Below are positions 52,561 to 64,000 of a stretch of DNA of 64,000 nt, piece after piece (position 1 is the stretch's first letter; each line of letters starts with the position of its first letter). The stretch lies in assembly GCF_034702125.1 (NCBI RefSeq), contig NC_085876.1, positions 12,956,253 to 13,020,252 of the forward strand. The letters are read 5' to 3'. The notes beneath the pieces are model-generated. The model did no database searches, had not been told where the DNA came from, and saw nothing but the letters and a program-made list of their open reading frames with translations. Origin of the DNA: Engraulis encrasicolus. Lineage: Eukaryota; Chordata; Actinopteri; Clupeiformes; Engraulidae. The position numbers and the translations under genes were made by a program.

Positions 52561-53384
52561 TTTGGTGCAGCATCACAAGGGGAAATGACACAGCCTATGA
52601 GGACCATCAGCTACTGAATGGTATGATTCCAACAGTCTCACCCTCAACACAAAGACCATGGACTATGTAGATCCAAAGCCGATCCCACAGCCCTCTGCAT
52701 AAAAGGTGAGTCTGTGAAGAAGGTGTCCAATATGAAGATTTTTTCCCCTGAACCAACGTACTAAAGACCTGTTTTGGGTGGCTAACACATCTGCCATTGT
52801 AACGAAAACCCAACTGTGTACCAATTGTGACCAATAAAAGGCAAATTGTTTCAGTCGTTCAGCTTCCGGAAATCCCCTGTTGTATTGTCTGTTTTACTTT
52901 TACAGTTCCATTCTGTGTCTATGTTGTTCATGCCCATAAGAATTGACCAGTTGCAAGCTGATTATAACTTGATCCATGACCTTGGTCATCTTACAGTATC
53001 ACATAGACCTCCCTTATACTGCACTGCAAAGCAAAAAGGCAGTAGGCCTAACTGCGTGGAGGGTCAAACTGAGTAAAAGCATTCAAAAAAGGATCCTGTT
53101 GTCTAGATCCAGTAGTTGTAGGTAGATTATTGACATGTGGTAGTTTTTTTTTTACTGTATAATGCACATGATTGATGACGTCTTAACATGGTTGCTATTC
53201 ACTATAGTTGCCATCTCACCTCTATCAACCAGGAAACAGTTGAAGGATACATGGCATGGCCAAAAGAACTCTTGGCAGTCTTTATGGCCTCTTGGTTTGC
53301 GTTCAGACAAGCACAATAAATAATAATTGTGTTGGAAAGAGCAAGCTGAGAAATTGGTAGGCTAATCCATTCTGAGAAAATAAA
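52561..53384 (-). repeat. Inverted duplication, copy 2 (partner 35274-36086)
   Basis: Reverse complement of the copy at 35274-36086. It lies between the SAMD3-like gene and the tapasin-family exons, as the partner lies next to the orphan class I promoter. Confidence 0.88.
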
Positions 53385-54281
53385 TCATAACTCACATAAC
53401 TTTTGTTGAGTCCCGTTACTTTTCCAGACCAGAATGGCTTTCCTCACAGAATGTATAGTCTATTAATTAATTCATAAGCGCCATATACCTTCTCATGCAA
53501 TATCAACTGTGTGGAATGGAGTGGAAACCACAGATGTTTTAAACATGAAGATAGACTATATTGATTAGTACAAAGTGTTTGAAGTGTTATAATGTTCCAT
53601 AATCCATGCCAGATGCTTTAATTGTTATTGCCATAATAAATATGACCTTTATCATTAAATAATGTTTAAGTGTAAAAAGGTGAAATACACATCCAGCCTA
53701 ATACTCTTTCTCAAGTGTTTGAGAAAGTGAGCACATAGGATTGCAAGTTTGCAGCACAAACTTGTTTTGTAGGTCCACTTGTTATGTGTCATGGAAAAGC
53801 CAATACAGCAAGCCAAGGCCAAGCAATATTACATTAAATGAATTTTGAAGTTCACTAAATTTATGGAAATACAAGCTGTTTTTGTAAACTCTGCATACAT
53901 ACACAACTCTGTATACATGCATGCACGCCACCCTTAGAGCTGGAGGTTGTAGGTGAGAAACATAGACATTGTCATGTATACATACAGTACATGCCACCCC
54001 TAGAGCTGGAGGCAGTAGGTGAGAGCGACGAGGGATCTAAACAATGTGCTTAAGATGTGATGCAACTCTGTGTATTACCAGCCTGTGTATTACATTACTA
54101 TAAATTAGTAGTTATGAATATTGATCATTGTTACTTAAAAATAATGCATGTAGCCTATTATATTTGTATGTACTTGATGTCTCAGTCTGACATTATTTTC
54201 CCCTTTTGGTTGCATTCCCTCTCCCACCTCTGTCTCTCTCCCTCTCCAACACACACACACACACACCCTTCCCCCAAACAG
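53385..54281. other. Upstream flank of the tapasin-family exons; no upstream exon found
   Basis: Contains a short duplicated block (CACCCTTAGAGCTGGAGG near 53929 and CACCCCTAGAGCTGGAGG near 53995). An Ig V-like or N-terminal tapasin exon was looked for and not found. A CA run at 54249-54266 precedes the acceptor. Confidence 0.5.
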
Positions 54282-55545
54282 AGCCCCCGTCCCTCTCCAT
54301 CTACCCCTCCCCCCTCCCCCTGGTGGTCCCTGGCCAGGCCGTGACTGTGCAGTGTGAGGCATCTGGCTTCGTTCCCCTCTCTCTGGAGCTGGCCTGGGAG
54401 TTTGTGGGGGCCGACGGCAAGCCGCGGGCCCTGGGCCAAGGCAGCGTGAGCGGGCACAGGCAGGCCCTGGACGGCACCTACAGCCAGAGTAGCCGTCTGG
54501 AGCTGGACTCTGCCAAGCTGGGCCTGGGCCGCGGAGGGGAGGTCAGCTGTGTGGCCGTCCACAAGGGGGGAACCAGGAAGGCCAAAGTCGCCCTGAATGT
54601 GATCGGTAAGGGATGCTAGTGCACTTGCTTCTTAGCCAGGGTTGCCAGATGAGGCTGATGATGTCCAGCTCAAAAAATGCTCAAACCCCACCTGGAAGCA
54701 CTAAATCCCTAACCTGATTTACATCATCTGGCTGCGTTCGGCTACGTCACGCGAGGGCGTTCCCATGCCTCACTACCCCAGATGGTAAGAATCAGGTAAC
54801 TAAATCCCATGCAATTCTATTGATTTCAATGGCTAAAAATTGGGCGTTTTTTTCTGCTTAATGCCATTTTTACCCGCAGACGGCCATCCAAAGCAGCCCA
54901 ATTGAGCGGGAAATCTCCCAATCTGGCAACACTGTTCTTAGCGCAGAGAGCATAGGCTGGAATGGCATGTTTTAGAACAACTGTATAGTTAGTTTAATGA
55001 TGGTCTACAACTAGTAATAACTTTGGATGAAATAGCTTTTCCTTTGTAATTTGGACTGTACAGTTTGCTTTTCAGTTTTTTTTTATACTCATCTCAGCTC
55101 ATCTCGTGTCAAACTTTTCTCTGTGTTAGGTGTCAGTGCTCCGTCCATTGAAGACTCCATGGCGATGGTTGCTGTAGCTCTGGGCCTGTATGGTCTCATT
55201 AAAGTGTTCAGTTGGACCTTCAGCTCAGCAGGTATGTCAGTTTGGCTTTAACACAGTACTTTTAACTTTGTAGTACTTATATATAAATATTTGTCTGACT
55301 GGTATTTTTACCCCCTTTCAAAAATAGGAACTGGTCAGCACCTAAAACACTTGCTGTTAGGCTACTGCATGTCTCAGTGAGTGCAATGCTGTGTGCATGA
55401 TGATGCAGAAAGTTTTAATACTAAGGCATTTGACCATATTAACATGCCCTGCGGTTTTTGTTGTTGTCCTTCTGACTGTGTGCCCAATCTGTTTTGTGGT
55501 GCCATTACAGAAAGGGAAGTGATCAAGGAACATGCACTCCCATGA
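54282..55545 (+). CDS. Tapasin-family (TAPBP/TAPBPL) gene, last three coding exons: IgC1, TM, tail
   Basis: Tapasin and its relative TAPBPR chaperone MHC class I and edit bound peptide in the ER. Exons: 54282-54605, 55130-55231 and 55511-55545, joined in phase 1 by GT-AG introns. Exon one is an IgC1 domain: PPSLSIYPSPLPLVVPGQ, VQCEASGF and SCVAV supply the disulphide cysteines, with DGTYSQSSRLELDSAKLGLG as in the tapasin family. Exon two encodes APSIEDSMAMVAVALGLYGL and IKVFSW, a TM helix with a buried Lys and the PS-EDS lead-in typical of tapasin. Exon three gives ERE VIKEHALP and stop (55543-55545), without a KKXX motif. Signal peptide, N-terminal and V-like exons are missing, so this is a 3' gene fragment or the 5' exons lie far upstream beyond insertions. 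All splice sites and frames are intact. TAPBP versus TAPBPL not resolved. Confidence 0.85.
54637..54934. mobile_element. hAT-type MITE in the tapasin-family intron
   Basis: Ends CAGGGTTGCCAGATGAGG and CCCAATCTGGCAACACTG are inverted. Flanked by the 8-bp duplication TTCTTAGC (54629-54636, 54935-54942). A very common fish MITE type. Confidence 0.92.
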
Positions 55546-55964
55546 AATTCATCATTCGACAGACTTGTTTCTCAAGCGGATTTACATTCAGCATTTTTTA
55601 CAGAATGCTTGTCTCTTATGCTTATGACCGATATAAGGAGCAATAATTGGAAAATATCCTACTAAAGGAATGCCTTTAAATCTGCCCTTGGCTACAGTGA
55701 CATTTCTATGTGCTCAACGCATTGGCAAGATGTAACCATTAAAATAATTGATGTGAATTCTGTAAATAACAGTAACATGACAGCTGTAAATATTGTGATT
55801 CGAAGTTCATGATGATTGTAACTTTTTGGTGGAGTTGTTTATGAGTTGGGATAGTGGTGTGTGATTTTTGTGTAAATTTGCCGGTGAAGACAAAGTTCAG
55901 TGCGGTTTTGTACATAGTTAAGTGTTACCATCTTCAGACAGTGGGGAACATTGTTGGCTTTTAT

Positions 55965-55970
55965 ATTAAA
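55965..55970 (+). promoter_or_regulatory. Candidate polyadenylation signal of the tapasin-family gene
   Basis: ATTAAA 420 bases downstream of the stop at 55545. Confidence 0.5.
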
Positions 55971-56855
55971 AAAATGTTTGGAAAATGGACATCTTGTTAT
56001 TTATGACCAACTTGCATTCATATTACATTCTTTGCACTTCCAACACCTCAAATATAAAGAGAGTGTTTAGAAATACTGTAACAGCTAATGTTGCGTATAT
56101 GGACAAATGGGAAAGGGTTTCATCAAAGGTTCTTGAAATTTCAACATTAGGGGAGTAGAGAATCTTAGACCAATGTGTTGCAGATGAATTAAACAATCCA
56201 TGAGTTCAATGTAACTTTCCATTGGTACATCTGGGCATTTTTAGATGAAACTACCCCAGAGCATGCGTCATACACGGCAGCGGACCGTCAGGGTCCGTGT
56301 ATATTTTGGTAATTGGATTTTCCCTTTATGAAGGGAATTCAAAAAACGAAAAACGACTGGTTTGTTTGATTTTCGTTTCCAAACCCAAAATCAAAAATTG
56401 AAATACGCCACATTTTTCTTTCATTTTCATTTTTTAATCACACTTTAAAAAATGAAATTCAAAGTCAACTCAAACGGAAAAACGGACCAAAAACAAGCAT
56501 TATTCATTATTCTCGCAGCCGGAAGTCGCCTTCGATTGGCTACAACGGCTCCCTTCTGATTGGCTTTCATTTTGACAGCGCGCACGACTGACAGAGCTTT
56601 ACAGAAAAAGCCGTACCAGAAGATGCCTGGTTGGCTTTATCACTTTTAGCAAGTGTAGTGAGTGAGAAGAAAACATCGTAAACAACAGCGTAATTGCAAA
56701 AGTGGCAGAGTTCAAACTATGAAAGTCTATGCCTATGAAAACTTGAGCGATTATGTCAACGAAGTAGGCAGGCTTCAGACAATTTTAAATCACTCGGTCA
56801 CTGAATCCTGTCCTCGCGCTCGCTAAAATAATGACCCAGCAGAGGTGAATAAATG
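55971..56855. other. Intergenic, nothing firm recognised
   Basis: 56330-56520 is rich in AAACGAAAAACG/TTTTCGTTT motifs partly complementary to one another, probably a degraded foldback. No coding. Confidence 0.4.
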
Positions 56856-56857
56856 TA

Positions 56858-59800
56858 GTAGTCCAGTCGTGATCCCCATAGGTCCCTATACTGAACCCAG
56901 AAATGTTGAGTACCCTAAAGTTTTATTGCAGAAATGTCATCTATAGGTCAAATGAAGGGGATTTAGCTTGGTTGCCTGAAGTTGCACTTTGGGCAATTTG
57001 CATAATTAGCAAAAACATATTGATAAGGTAAGACTATATAGGTGAATAGGCAAAAACTGAAATCATAGATATAACCTTGAAACTTTCTCAGTTGATTACT
57101 GATGATAAGAGAAGAAAAAAATGTATTGGATGTTTTTTGCATTTTGATGTTAAGATATGCAAACGAGGGCATGAATCATCAATTATGCACTAATTTGCAT
57201 GGGTGGTTGACGTTTAAGGGCGTAACGCAAAAAAAAAAAAAAAGTTTTTCAAATTCCTGAAAAAAATGATGGATAAAAGATGGAAAAAAATAGAAAAAAA
57301 TAAAGCACTTAGTGGTCTGTGGATTTTTTTCTTATTTTTGCCATTTTTGGGAAAATGTGTGCATCAACACATTGCATAGGCATGTCACACCGCAGGAAAA
57401 TGGAGTCACACCACAGGGAATTCACTGCATTATGGCCATTTTAATCCTTTTGTATACATGACTGACATCTGAGCTCATGCTAACTTGATAATGATATTGT
57501 GTTTAATCTTAATATGCGTTTTCATTAATAAAAAAACTTTTTTTTCCTCCTATAAGAGCAGTCACACCACAGGACACCATAAAATGAACCTAAGCATTGC
57601 GTGACAGAAAGATTGCAATATGAAGACATATTAAGAGGTTAAGAGTCACCTTAAACTTCCACAGCACTCTCCAATAACTGAGGTACTGACTGGTTAGGAG
57701 CCAGTCTTTAAGACCCTTGTAGTTGGCCTTGCAGCTGCCCATTCACAAACATTGACATACAGGTCACCCCACAGGACGCAATTTGTGTTACGAAATTGAA
57801 CTTGTAGTTAATATTACTGTCTTGAGTTTTTTCCACATTCACATATCTTAATCTAAAGTTAAGATTTATGCAATCATGCCAAATGCTTCATACATTATCC
57901 AAAATGTTGTTGGTTAATTTATATATATATTATTATATATTGTTTCATTAATGTTACAGTCACACCGCAGGAAATTTGACATAAACCTTTACATAAATCT
58001 TAACAAAAATGTTTCTTCTCATCTAAGACTAATATGAAACATAATGGACCACATCTTCTTTCATTGACATTTGTTTTTTAAAGGAAAATAACAGTTTTGT
58101 AGGTTTTTAACCAATGTTACGAAAAAACAAGGCGTCACATCTCCCACCCGCATACACATGAAATCAGCTTTGCATGGTAAAACCTGACTCAAAATTATTT
58201 TTCTGTGGATAAAGTATGTATATTTCAGGGTTGAGTTAGTGAAAACTTTTTCAAGACCCTGGTCAAGAGACAGTTTTGACATGTACCGTAGATGGATGAA
58301 TTAGGTGTTTCATGCTAAACAGCTGTAGCCTACATGTAGGCCTACATACAGTGAACAAATTCAAAAGAGCTACGTATACAAACATCATACAATAGTATCA
58401 ATTAATCGTTTATCAATTAATTGTGATGACACGAATCAATAATTTGCATCCCTCACCACACCATTTAAAAAATGTTGGGGGGACCTTATCTTACTACACA
58501 ACAAAAATAAACCATTCATAGTTCATAAGGATGAATACCAAGAAGATAATGAGGGTGTCAAAACAGAAAATGGAGATGGTGAAGGCTATGTGGTCATCAA
58601 GACTATACTGTACTGTACTGTAGTGTGATGAACTGTAATATACTCTACTGTACTGCAATGTACTCTGCTGTACTGTACTCTACTCTACTCTAGTGTACCG
58701 TACTGTACTACTGTACTCTACTGTAGTGCACTGTACTGTGCTGTACTCTACTGTACTGTACTCTACTCTAGTGTACTGTACTGTACTGTACTGTACTGTA
58801 CTCTAACTGCACTGTATTCTACTGAACTGTGCTGTACTGCACTATACTGTACTCTATGATACTGTACTGTACTCTACTGTTCTATACTGAACTGTATTGT
58901 ACTCTACTGTAACATACTGTACTCTACTGTACTGTGCTGCACTGTACTGTATGCTACTGTACTATTGTACAACTACATATGACTGAAACATGTAGAGCAT
59001 TCTGAGGTCAAGTACAATATGATGCAAAAAGGTGTGGTGGGAATGAGTAATGTTACTGTTACCACTATAAATCTTGAAGGTTAACAAGGTCCTGTGGCAT
59101 TTTGTTGGTGGGGGGGGGGGGGTCAATGGTTGGCCATCCTTCCTCCTGGAGTATGTGTGTGCCTTGCATATCAAGAAAATGAGTAATGGTTCACCTTTAT
59201 AGTATATTCCATATGAGAATTGTTGCTTTATATTGATATTTCTCCTATAGGTCAGGGTGGCAAAGACCTACGATTCATGTTGTCCATGCTGTTTGGAAGT
59301 AGCAATTGATACTCAATGATCACTGAGGTAACGGTAATACAACACAAGTAGGCTACTAGGTGAGGACTTCTTTGCAAATCCTGAAAAAAGAAATCCATTT
59401 ACCTCTGTTTACTTACTGAACACCTACTTAGAAATAATTTTCAACTGAAAATATACATTGAGTAATTTATAATGCCATTCTTAAAAATGACTGAAATGCA
59501 CTCACTATATGCGCAACACTACCTGTGAAGATGTAGAACTTGGTGATGTTATGGATTATTCACACATATGGAGAGCTTGTCCCTTACTCTATCTCGTGCA
59601 AATGAGGAGCTGCTACCTTGGACACCTTGTTGCACTGACACCTCCCCATTCAGTATGCTGCTGAGTGAGCATTCGCAGCAGTCTATTCTCACCTTAGTTT
59701 CAGGGTGGGAAATACTCATTTTAATACAGGTGAAGTATGAATCTTCTCAAATTGTTCACAATGTTACATTTGCTGTCAAGCATGTAAGCACAGACTCACT

Positions 59801-60417
59801 CATATGACATGTTAGAAAGTTTTTTTCAGAGGGCTCCTAGGCTAGAATTACTACACATACCCTAAAGAAACACCATGCAAAGTCTGGTGCTTTTGTCACT
59901 TCCGTAAAGGTAAAACCCTTAACAGACTCCACGATAATCTATCCATGTCAAAACATCTTCTTGACCAGGTTCCTCAGAGGGTTTTCACCAATTCAACCCT
60001 GAAATATAAAAATTGTACCCACAGAAAAATAATTTTGAGTCTGGTTTTACCAGGCAAAGCTGATTTCGTGTGTATGCAAATTAGCGCATACTTAATGATG
60101 CATGCTCTCATTTGCATATCTAAACATCAAAATACAGAAAACATCCAATGGGCCTACATTTTTTTCTTCTTTCAACATCAGTAATCAACTGAGAAAGTTT
60201 CAAGGTGATATCTATGATTGAATTTTTCAAGCCTATTGACCAGTAGTAACTTAGTCCTTACCTTAACAATATATGTATGCTAATTATACAAATTGTCCAA
60301 AGTGAAACTTTGGGCAACCAAGCTAAATCCCCTTCATTTGACCTATAGATGACATTTCTGCAATAAAACTTTAGGGTACTCATCATTTATGGGTTCATGA
60401 AATCACGACTAGACTTA
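56858..60417. mobile_element. Large inverted-repeat element (3.6 kb), class unknown
   Basis: Left arm 56858-57200 matches the inverse of 60070-60417: GTCGTGAT, GAGTACCCTAAAGTTTTATT, TCATCTATAGGTCAAATGAA, GGGGATTTAGCTTGGTTGCC, AAACTTTCTCAGTTGATTAC. A second inner pair matches (58128-58285 with 59940-60080: GACAGTTTTGACATG, TTTTCTGTGG, AAATCAGCTTTGC). The right arm lacks the equivalent of 57200-58128. Outer ends are roughly symmetric, but I see no target duplication. Confidence 0.75.
58603..58972. repeat. Pentanucleotide (TACTG)n array, imperfect
   Basis: About 370 bases of TACTG/TACTC units with interspersed variants, in the centre of the inverted-repeat element. Confidence 0.9.
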
Positions 60418-61333
60418 GGCGCAGTTGTTAATGTAGTTTGGTAGGCCTACTCCCTGCACCAATTGACAACGGCCAGTGAACACTAGGCTACTGTTTGATG
60501 TTTTGTGGACTCGTCTCACTAGTGAAGCTGTCTTCCATGACACTCCCATGTGGATAAGTTTCGCTTTGGGATCTGAGATTTTTATACATTGCAGAAGAAA
60601 ATACTTCACTTTTCAGTTAACCGAAAGAAGTTGGGTTTTATTAACCCGTTAAGACACTGCGTTATACATTTGCTAGAACAATGACCGTAATGCATTAGGC
60701 TACTATCCATGCGTTGTCATAGTATAGTAGTAGCCTACCTAACTTTTCAATGACTGTGTGCCACCACTGGAGGTACGGCGAGGGGCTATGTAAAACAGGT
60801 GTAGCCTACTTCCACCAAAGCATTTGATATTGTCTTGCACTCCCCTTTGTTGCACTCACTTTTTATCATGCTCATAATCACAATTAGTTTTATGGGGAAG
60901 CGCTTGCAACCTCTTGTCAACGTGCGTAACGAGCGGAATGGAGAGAAGCAGGCACGAAGTCGGAAGTAGGCTATATCAAAACTATTTAGGCCTTTAATTT
61001 ACCTTCAGAGACATCAGAAAATAAATGTAGGCCCCTACACGTTGGCATCATAAAACGGACAAGACATTTCACTGGTAACAGAAAACAAAATCATTCACTT
61101 CTTCTAAGTTCAGCAGCATCAAACTACAACACGCTTCTCTGCTTACAATAATATGCAGCAGTTTTACGCGAAGCCACCTCCTACCGGTTACCACTTCACA
61201 ATAAAAATCGCTCACATCAACGACTTGACTATGGCTTAAATACACCCATTTTCAAGGGCCAGCCAATTATTCACTAATTCAGTCAGTCACAAAACATAAA
61301 CCGCCTGTTTAAACACAATACTCAAAACATAAC
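60418..61333. other. Spacer before the Gypsy LTR
   Basis: No coding or repeat ends recognised; CpG-containing sequence around 60900. Confidence 0.4.
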
Positions 61334-61528
61334 TGTAATGTTCTTGTTGTGTCTATTGACATATAAGTGTCCAAATAAACAAACATTAAACGGAGCGATC
61401 ACTGATCTGAATCTAACTGATTTATTCACTGGTATAATACACCGGGCCGCCAGGGGCGCACTCAATATGTAAGGCACATACATTGCATTGACGTGGTGGG
61501 GGCACTACGTAAACATGCATATGTTACA
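61334..61528 (-). mobile_element. Ty3/Gypsy 3' LTR (195 bp)
   Basis: Minus strand begins TGTAACATATGCATG and ends CAAGAACATTACA (TG...CA). It contains GTGAATAAATC as polyadenylation signal. It follows a polypurine tract, AAAAGAAGGGGGA (complement of 61529-61541). The orientation matches the pol gene upstream. Confidence 0.85.
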
Positions 61529-61541
61529 TCCCCCTTCTTTT
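61529..61541 (-). other. Polypurine tract (plus-strand primer) of the Gypsy element
   Basis: Minus-strand AAAAGAAGGGGGA directly before the LTR TGTAAC. Confidence 0.85.
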
Positions 61542-62170
61542 AAAGCAAGAGCTTAGTTATATCAACACAAGAGGTCAATCCTTACATTCAGCAAACAATT
61601 AGCAAATATAGAATTAATGTACAGTGTACCATTTCAATTCACAACTGTAGTTCTATTGCCGAATACATTAATAACTTTTAAAGCATTACATTTACCATAC
61701 CATGTCAAGTCAATCACCTGTTAAAATAAGTCATCAAATCAATCACATAGAATATATTATGCAGTCACATCAATCACACAAAATTAGATATTAAATAATC
61801 ATGTTGTCTGTCAGTCCATTTCAAAATGCATCAGTAGCTGTAAGAAAAACATTGTTATTGCATAAACACATCTGCAATATAATCAAACCATCTTACCATA
61901 TATCATGTCAAATCACATATCAAATCACGTACAACAATACAGTGTATAAAAATCATGACAATAAAATCTTTTCATTTTCTTTTATTTATTTATTTTTTTT
62001 TTTTTGTGATTCATCTTTTCTTTTCTGTCTTTTTTTGTGTGAATCATCTTTTCATTTTTTTTTTTTGAAGTCTGTTTTCCTTTTTTTTTTTTGAAAGTGT
62101 TATCAGACTTATCTTTTGTGAATTGTTTTTTTTATTTTTTTATTTCATGTTCACAGGTTTAAAACAGTTT
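61542..62170 (-). other. 3' untranslated region of the Gypsy element
   Basis: About 630 bases, strongly A-rich on the minus strand in 61980-62160 (long A runs). No second reading frame downstream of pol, hence no envelope-like gene. Confidence 0.7.
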
Positions 62171-64000
62171 TCACAGGTTCATTCTTACTGTTGGTCTCAC
62201 GACGCGTCCTGATCTCGTGCTGGAAAGTGGTGTGCGTGTAGTATCAGTGTCTGGTTGTGAATGTTCAGGTTCAGTGTCTGTAGGGTCAAACCTGTGTTGC
62301 GGTTGAATCTCCTCCTCGCTGGTGCTGTCCTCGGCCGTGGGAAGAAGGTGACGCCGGTTGCGCCGGAGATGCTGTCCTTCACTGGTGACGATGTTGTACG
62401 ACCTTGGTGTGTCGGCTGGCTGGATGACAGCAGCAGGTTTCCACCTGCCGTCTGGAAGCTGGTGACGGATGGTGGCACCGGCAGGAAGCGTAGGCAGTGC
62501 TTTGGCGTTCCTGTCGTAGTAGTGCTTCTGTCGCCGTTGACACAGCTCTCTCCTGGTGCGGACTGTGTCGCGGCAGGCGAGCTCTGGCTGCAGCTGTTTC
62601 GCGGTGGAGGGCAGGACTGAGCGCAGGCGCCGGCTCATCAGCAGCTGCGCTGGTGACTTCAGTCCATCTACTGGAGTGTTGCGGTATTCCAGTAAACTGA
62701 GGTAAGGGTCTGACTTTTGTGCGTGCGCTTTGTCCATGATGGCTTTGACTGTTTGCACAGTCTTCTCGGCCAGCCCGTTGCTCTGTGGGTACAGGGGGCT
62801 GCTGGTGATGTGCTCAAAGTCCCATGCATGACTGAAGGCCTTGAAGTCCTGAGCGCTGTAGCACGGCCCATTGTCACTGACAACGGTCTGGGGTATGCCG
62901 AATCTGGCGAATGTGGCTTTCAGCTTCTTGATGACTGCTGAGGCTGTGAGGCTGGTGATCTTTTCAACCTCAAAGTAACGGCTGTAGTAGTCCACTGTGA
63001 CGATGTACTCACTGTTGTTCCAGGTGAAGAGGTCTGTGGCTACTACCTGCCAGGGCCGCTCTGGGATGGGATGCGCGATCATGGGCTCTTTGGTGACGGA
63101 GTTCCGGCGCTCGAGGCAGATGAGGCAGTTTCCGACCATTGTGTCGATGGCTTTCAGCATGCCTGGCCAGAACAGTACATCTCGTGCCCGCTGTTTACTT
63201 TTCTCCATGCCCAAGTGTCCTGAGTGTATCAGTGATAACATTTCAGTTCTGAGTGAGTGTGGCACAATGATTTTCTCACCTTTCAGCAGGATGCCGTCAG
63301 CCTCTGAGATTTCGTCGCGGTGGTTCCAGTACTCCATGATCTCAGGTGAGCACTTTTTCCTTGCTTCAGGCCACCCGGAGTGAATGACCTGTCTCAGTAG
63401 CGAGAGCTGCTTGTCTTGGGCTGAGGCCATCCTAATTTGTGCCATTTTCCGGTCGCTCACTGGGGCGTTCCGGACAACTGTGTGAATGTGATTGTCCATT
63501 CCCTCACACAGAGACTGTTCATCACATGCAATTGACTTCCTGGAAAGTGTGTTGGCAACTGGGATTTGCTTTCCAGGTTTGTGTATGATGTTGATGTCAT
63601 ACCTTTGTAGTTGCAGGATCATGCGCTGCAGTCGTGGTGGTGCTGCTGACAGTGGCTTGCGCATAATTGACTCGAGTGGCTTGTGGTCTGACTCGACTGT
63701 CACCTGACGTCCGTACAGGTACTGGTGGAATTTCCTGCATCCGAAGAGTACTGCATACAGCTCCTTCTCGATCTGCGCGTAGTTTTGCTCGGTCTCGTTG
63801 AGCGCTTTCGATGCATACGCCACTGGCCTCTCGTCCTGCAGCAGCACGGCACCTAGTCCGCTTTTCGATGCGTCGACTTGTAGCTTCACCTCTTTCGTGT
63901 GGTCGTAGTAGGTGAGTACTGGTCCAGGCTCTCTTGTCAGCGTGTCCTTCACGCGCTGGAATGCTGCGTCGAGGTTGGAGTCCCACACAAACTCGTTGCC
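62171..64000 (-). CDS. Ty3/Gypsy pol: RT end, RNase H, integrase (partial, runs off the window)
   Basis: One open minus-strand frame from the window edge to the stop at 62171. Enzymes: RNase H (LQVDASKSGLGAVLLQ with Asp; ELYAVLFGCRKFHQY; VESDHKPLE), the linker KPGKQIPVANTLSRKS, integrase zinc finger HHCC (HSGHLGMEKSKQRARDVLFW, then CLICLERR), and a DDE core: VVATDLF, VVSDNGPCYS and SNGLAEKTVQ give D, D, E. After it follow LLMSRRLRSVLP, a GATIRHQLPDGRWKPAAVIQ barrel and RSGRVVRP at the C-terminus. No chromodomain is evident. The frame is uninterrupted over 605 residues from the first Met, with no stop or shift, so the copy could be young. Gag, protease and RT lie beyond 64000. Confidence 0.96.
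   Translation of the reverse strand, partial: GNEFVWDSNLDAAFQRVKDTLTREPGPVLTYYDHTKEVKLQVDASKSGLGAVLLQDERPVAYASKALNETEQNYAQIEKELYAVLFGCRKFHQYLYGRQVTVESDHKPLESIMRKPLSAAPPRLQRMILQLQRYDINIIHKPGKQIPVANTLSRKSIACDEQSLCEGMDNHIHTVVRNAPVSDRKMAQIRMASAQDKQLSLLRQVIHSGWPEARKKCSPEIMEYWNHRDEISEADGILLKGEKIIVPHSLRTEMLSLIHSGHLGMEKSKQRARDVLFWPGMLKAIDTMVGNCLICLERRNSVTKEPMIAHPIPERPWQVVATDLFTWNNSEYIVTVDYYSRYFEVEKITSLTASAVIKKLKATFARFGIPQTVVSDNGPCYSAQDFKAFSHAWDFEHITSSPLYPQSNGLAEKTVQTVKAIMDKAHAQKSDPYLSLLEYRNTPVDGLKSPAQLLMSRRLRSVLPSTAKQLQPELACRDTVRTRRELCQRRQKHYYDRNAKALPTLPAGATIRHQLPDGRWKPAAVIQPADTPRSYNIVTSEGQHLRRNRRHLLPTAEDSTSEEEIQPQHRFDPTDTEPEHSQPDTDTTRTPLSSTRSGRVVRPTVRMNL

Overview
This is a teleost fish genomic window. 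It shows GT-AG introns, long CA/CT microsatellites, tRNA-derived SINEs, Penelope-like, Ty3/Gypsy, R2-like, hAT, Tc1/mariner-like and Harbinger-like elements, and fish-type MHC class I and tapasin-family exons. SINE types and general sequence texture suggest a herring/sardine/anchovy-like (clupeiform) fish; that is an impression, not proven. Coding content is small and transposons dominate. Layout: (A) 1-11.6 kb holds a broken R2-like reverse transcriptase, SINEs, a 0.4-kb hAT MITE and a 7.8-kb hAT-type element with an 8-bp target duplication; inside the latter are a hairpin insertion, a Gypsy LTR/integrase relic, a ~0.4-kb tandem repeat and a second nested hAT. (B) 12.1-16.9 kb is a foldback made of two Penelope-like element (PLE) copies joined head to head. 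(C) 18.4-24.5 kb (minus) is an apparently complete seven-exon MHC class I heavy-chain gene with an ISRE and CCAAT box upstream and a possible alternative polyadenylation site in an intron. (D) 25-36 kb is repeat-rich (SINE, nested hAT and TTAA MITE, duplicated segments) and contains a lone MHC class I signal-peptide exon with its own conserved ISRE/CCAAT promoter at 34.8-35.1 kb. (E) 36.5-47.2 kb is bounded by another pair of outward-facing PLE copies; one carries a complete hammerhead ribozyme motif, the other the same motif with a substituted catalytic base. Between them lie a Tc1/mariner-like TIR element, PLE remnants and an unclassified repeat. (F) 47.9-51.5 kb (plus) holds a SINE and a four-exon gene of a multicopy fish family (SAMD3-like C-terminal region) with an in-frame stop just before the conserved C-terminus, followed by a decayed duplicate of its last exon. 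(G) 54.3-55.5 kb (plus) has the last three coding exons of a tapasin-family gene (IgC1, lysine-containing TM, tail) with no recognisable upstream exons. (H) 56.9-60.4 kb is a large inverted-repeat element with a pentanucleotide array; 61.3-64 kb is the 3' half of a Ty3/Gypsy retrotransposon (minus) with LTR and polypurine tract. MHC class I genes and a tapasin-like gene together fit a teleost MHC class I region: class I molecules present peptides, and tapasin-family proteins assist peptide loading in the ER. All exon structures were read by eye from splice sites and phase; no database search was run.
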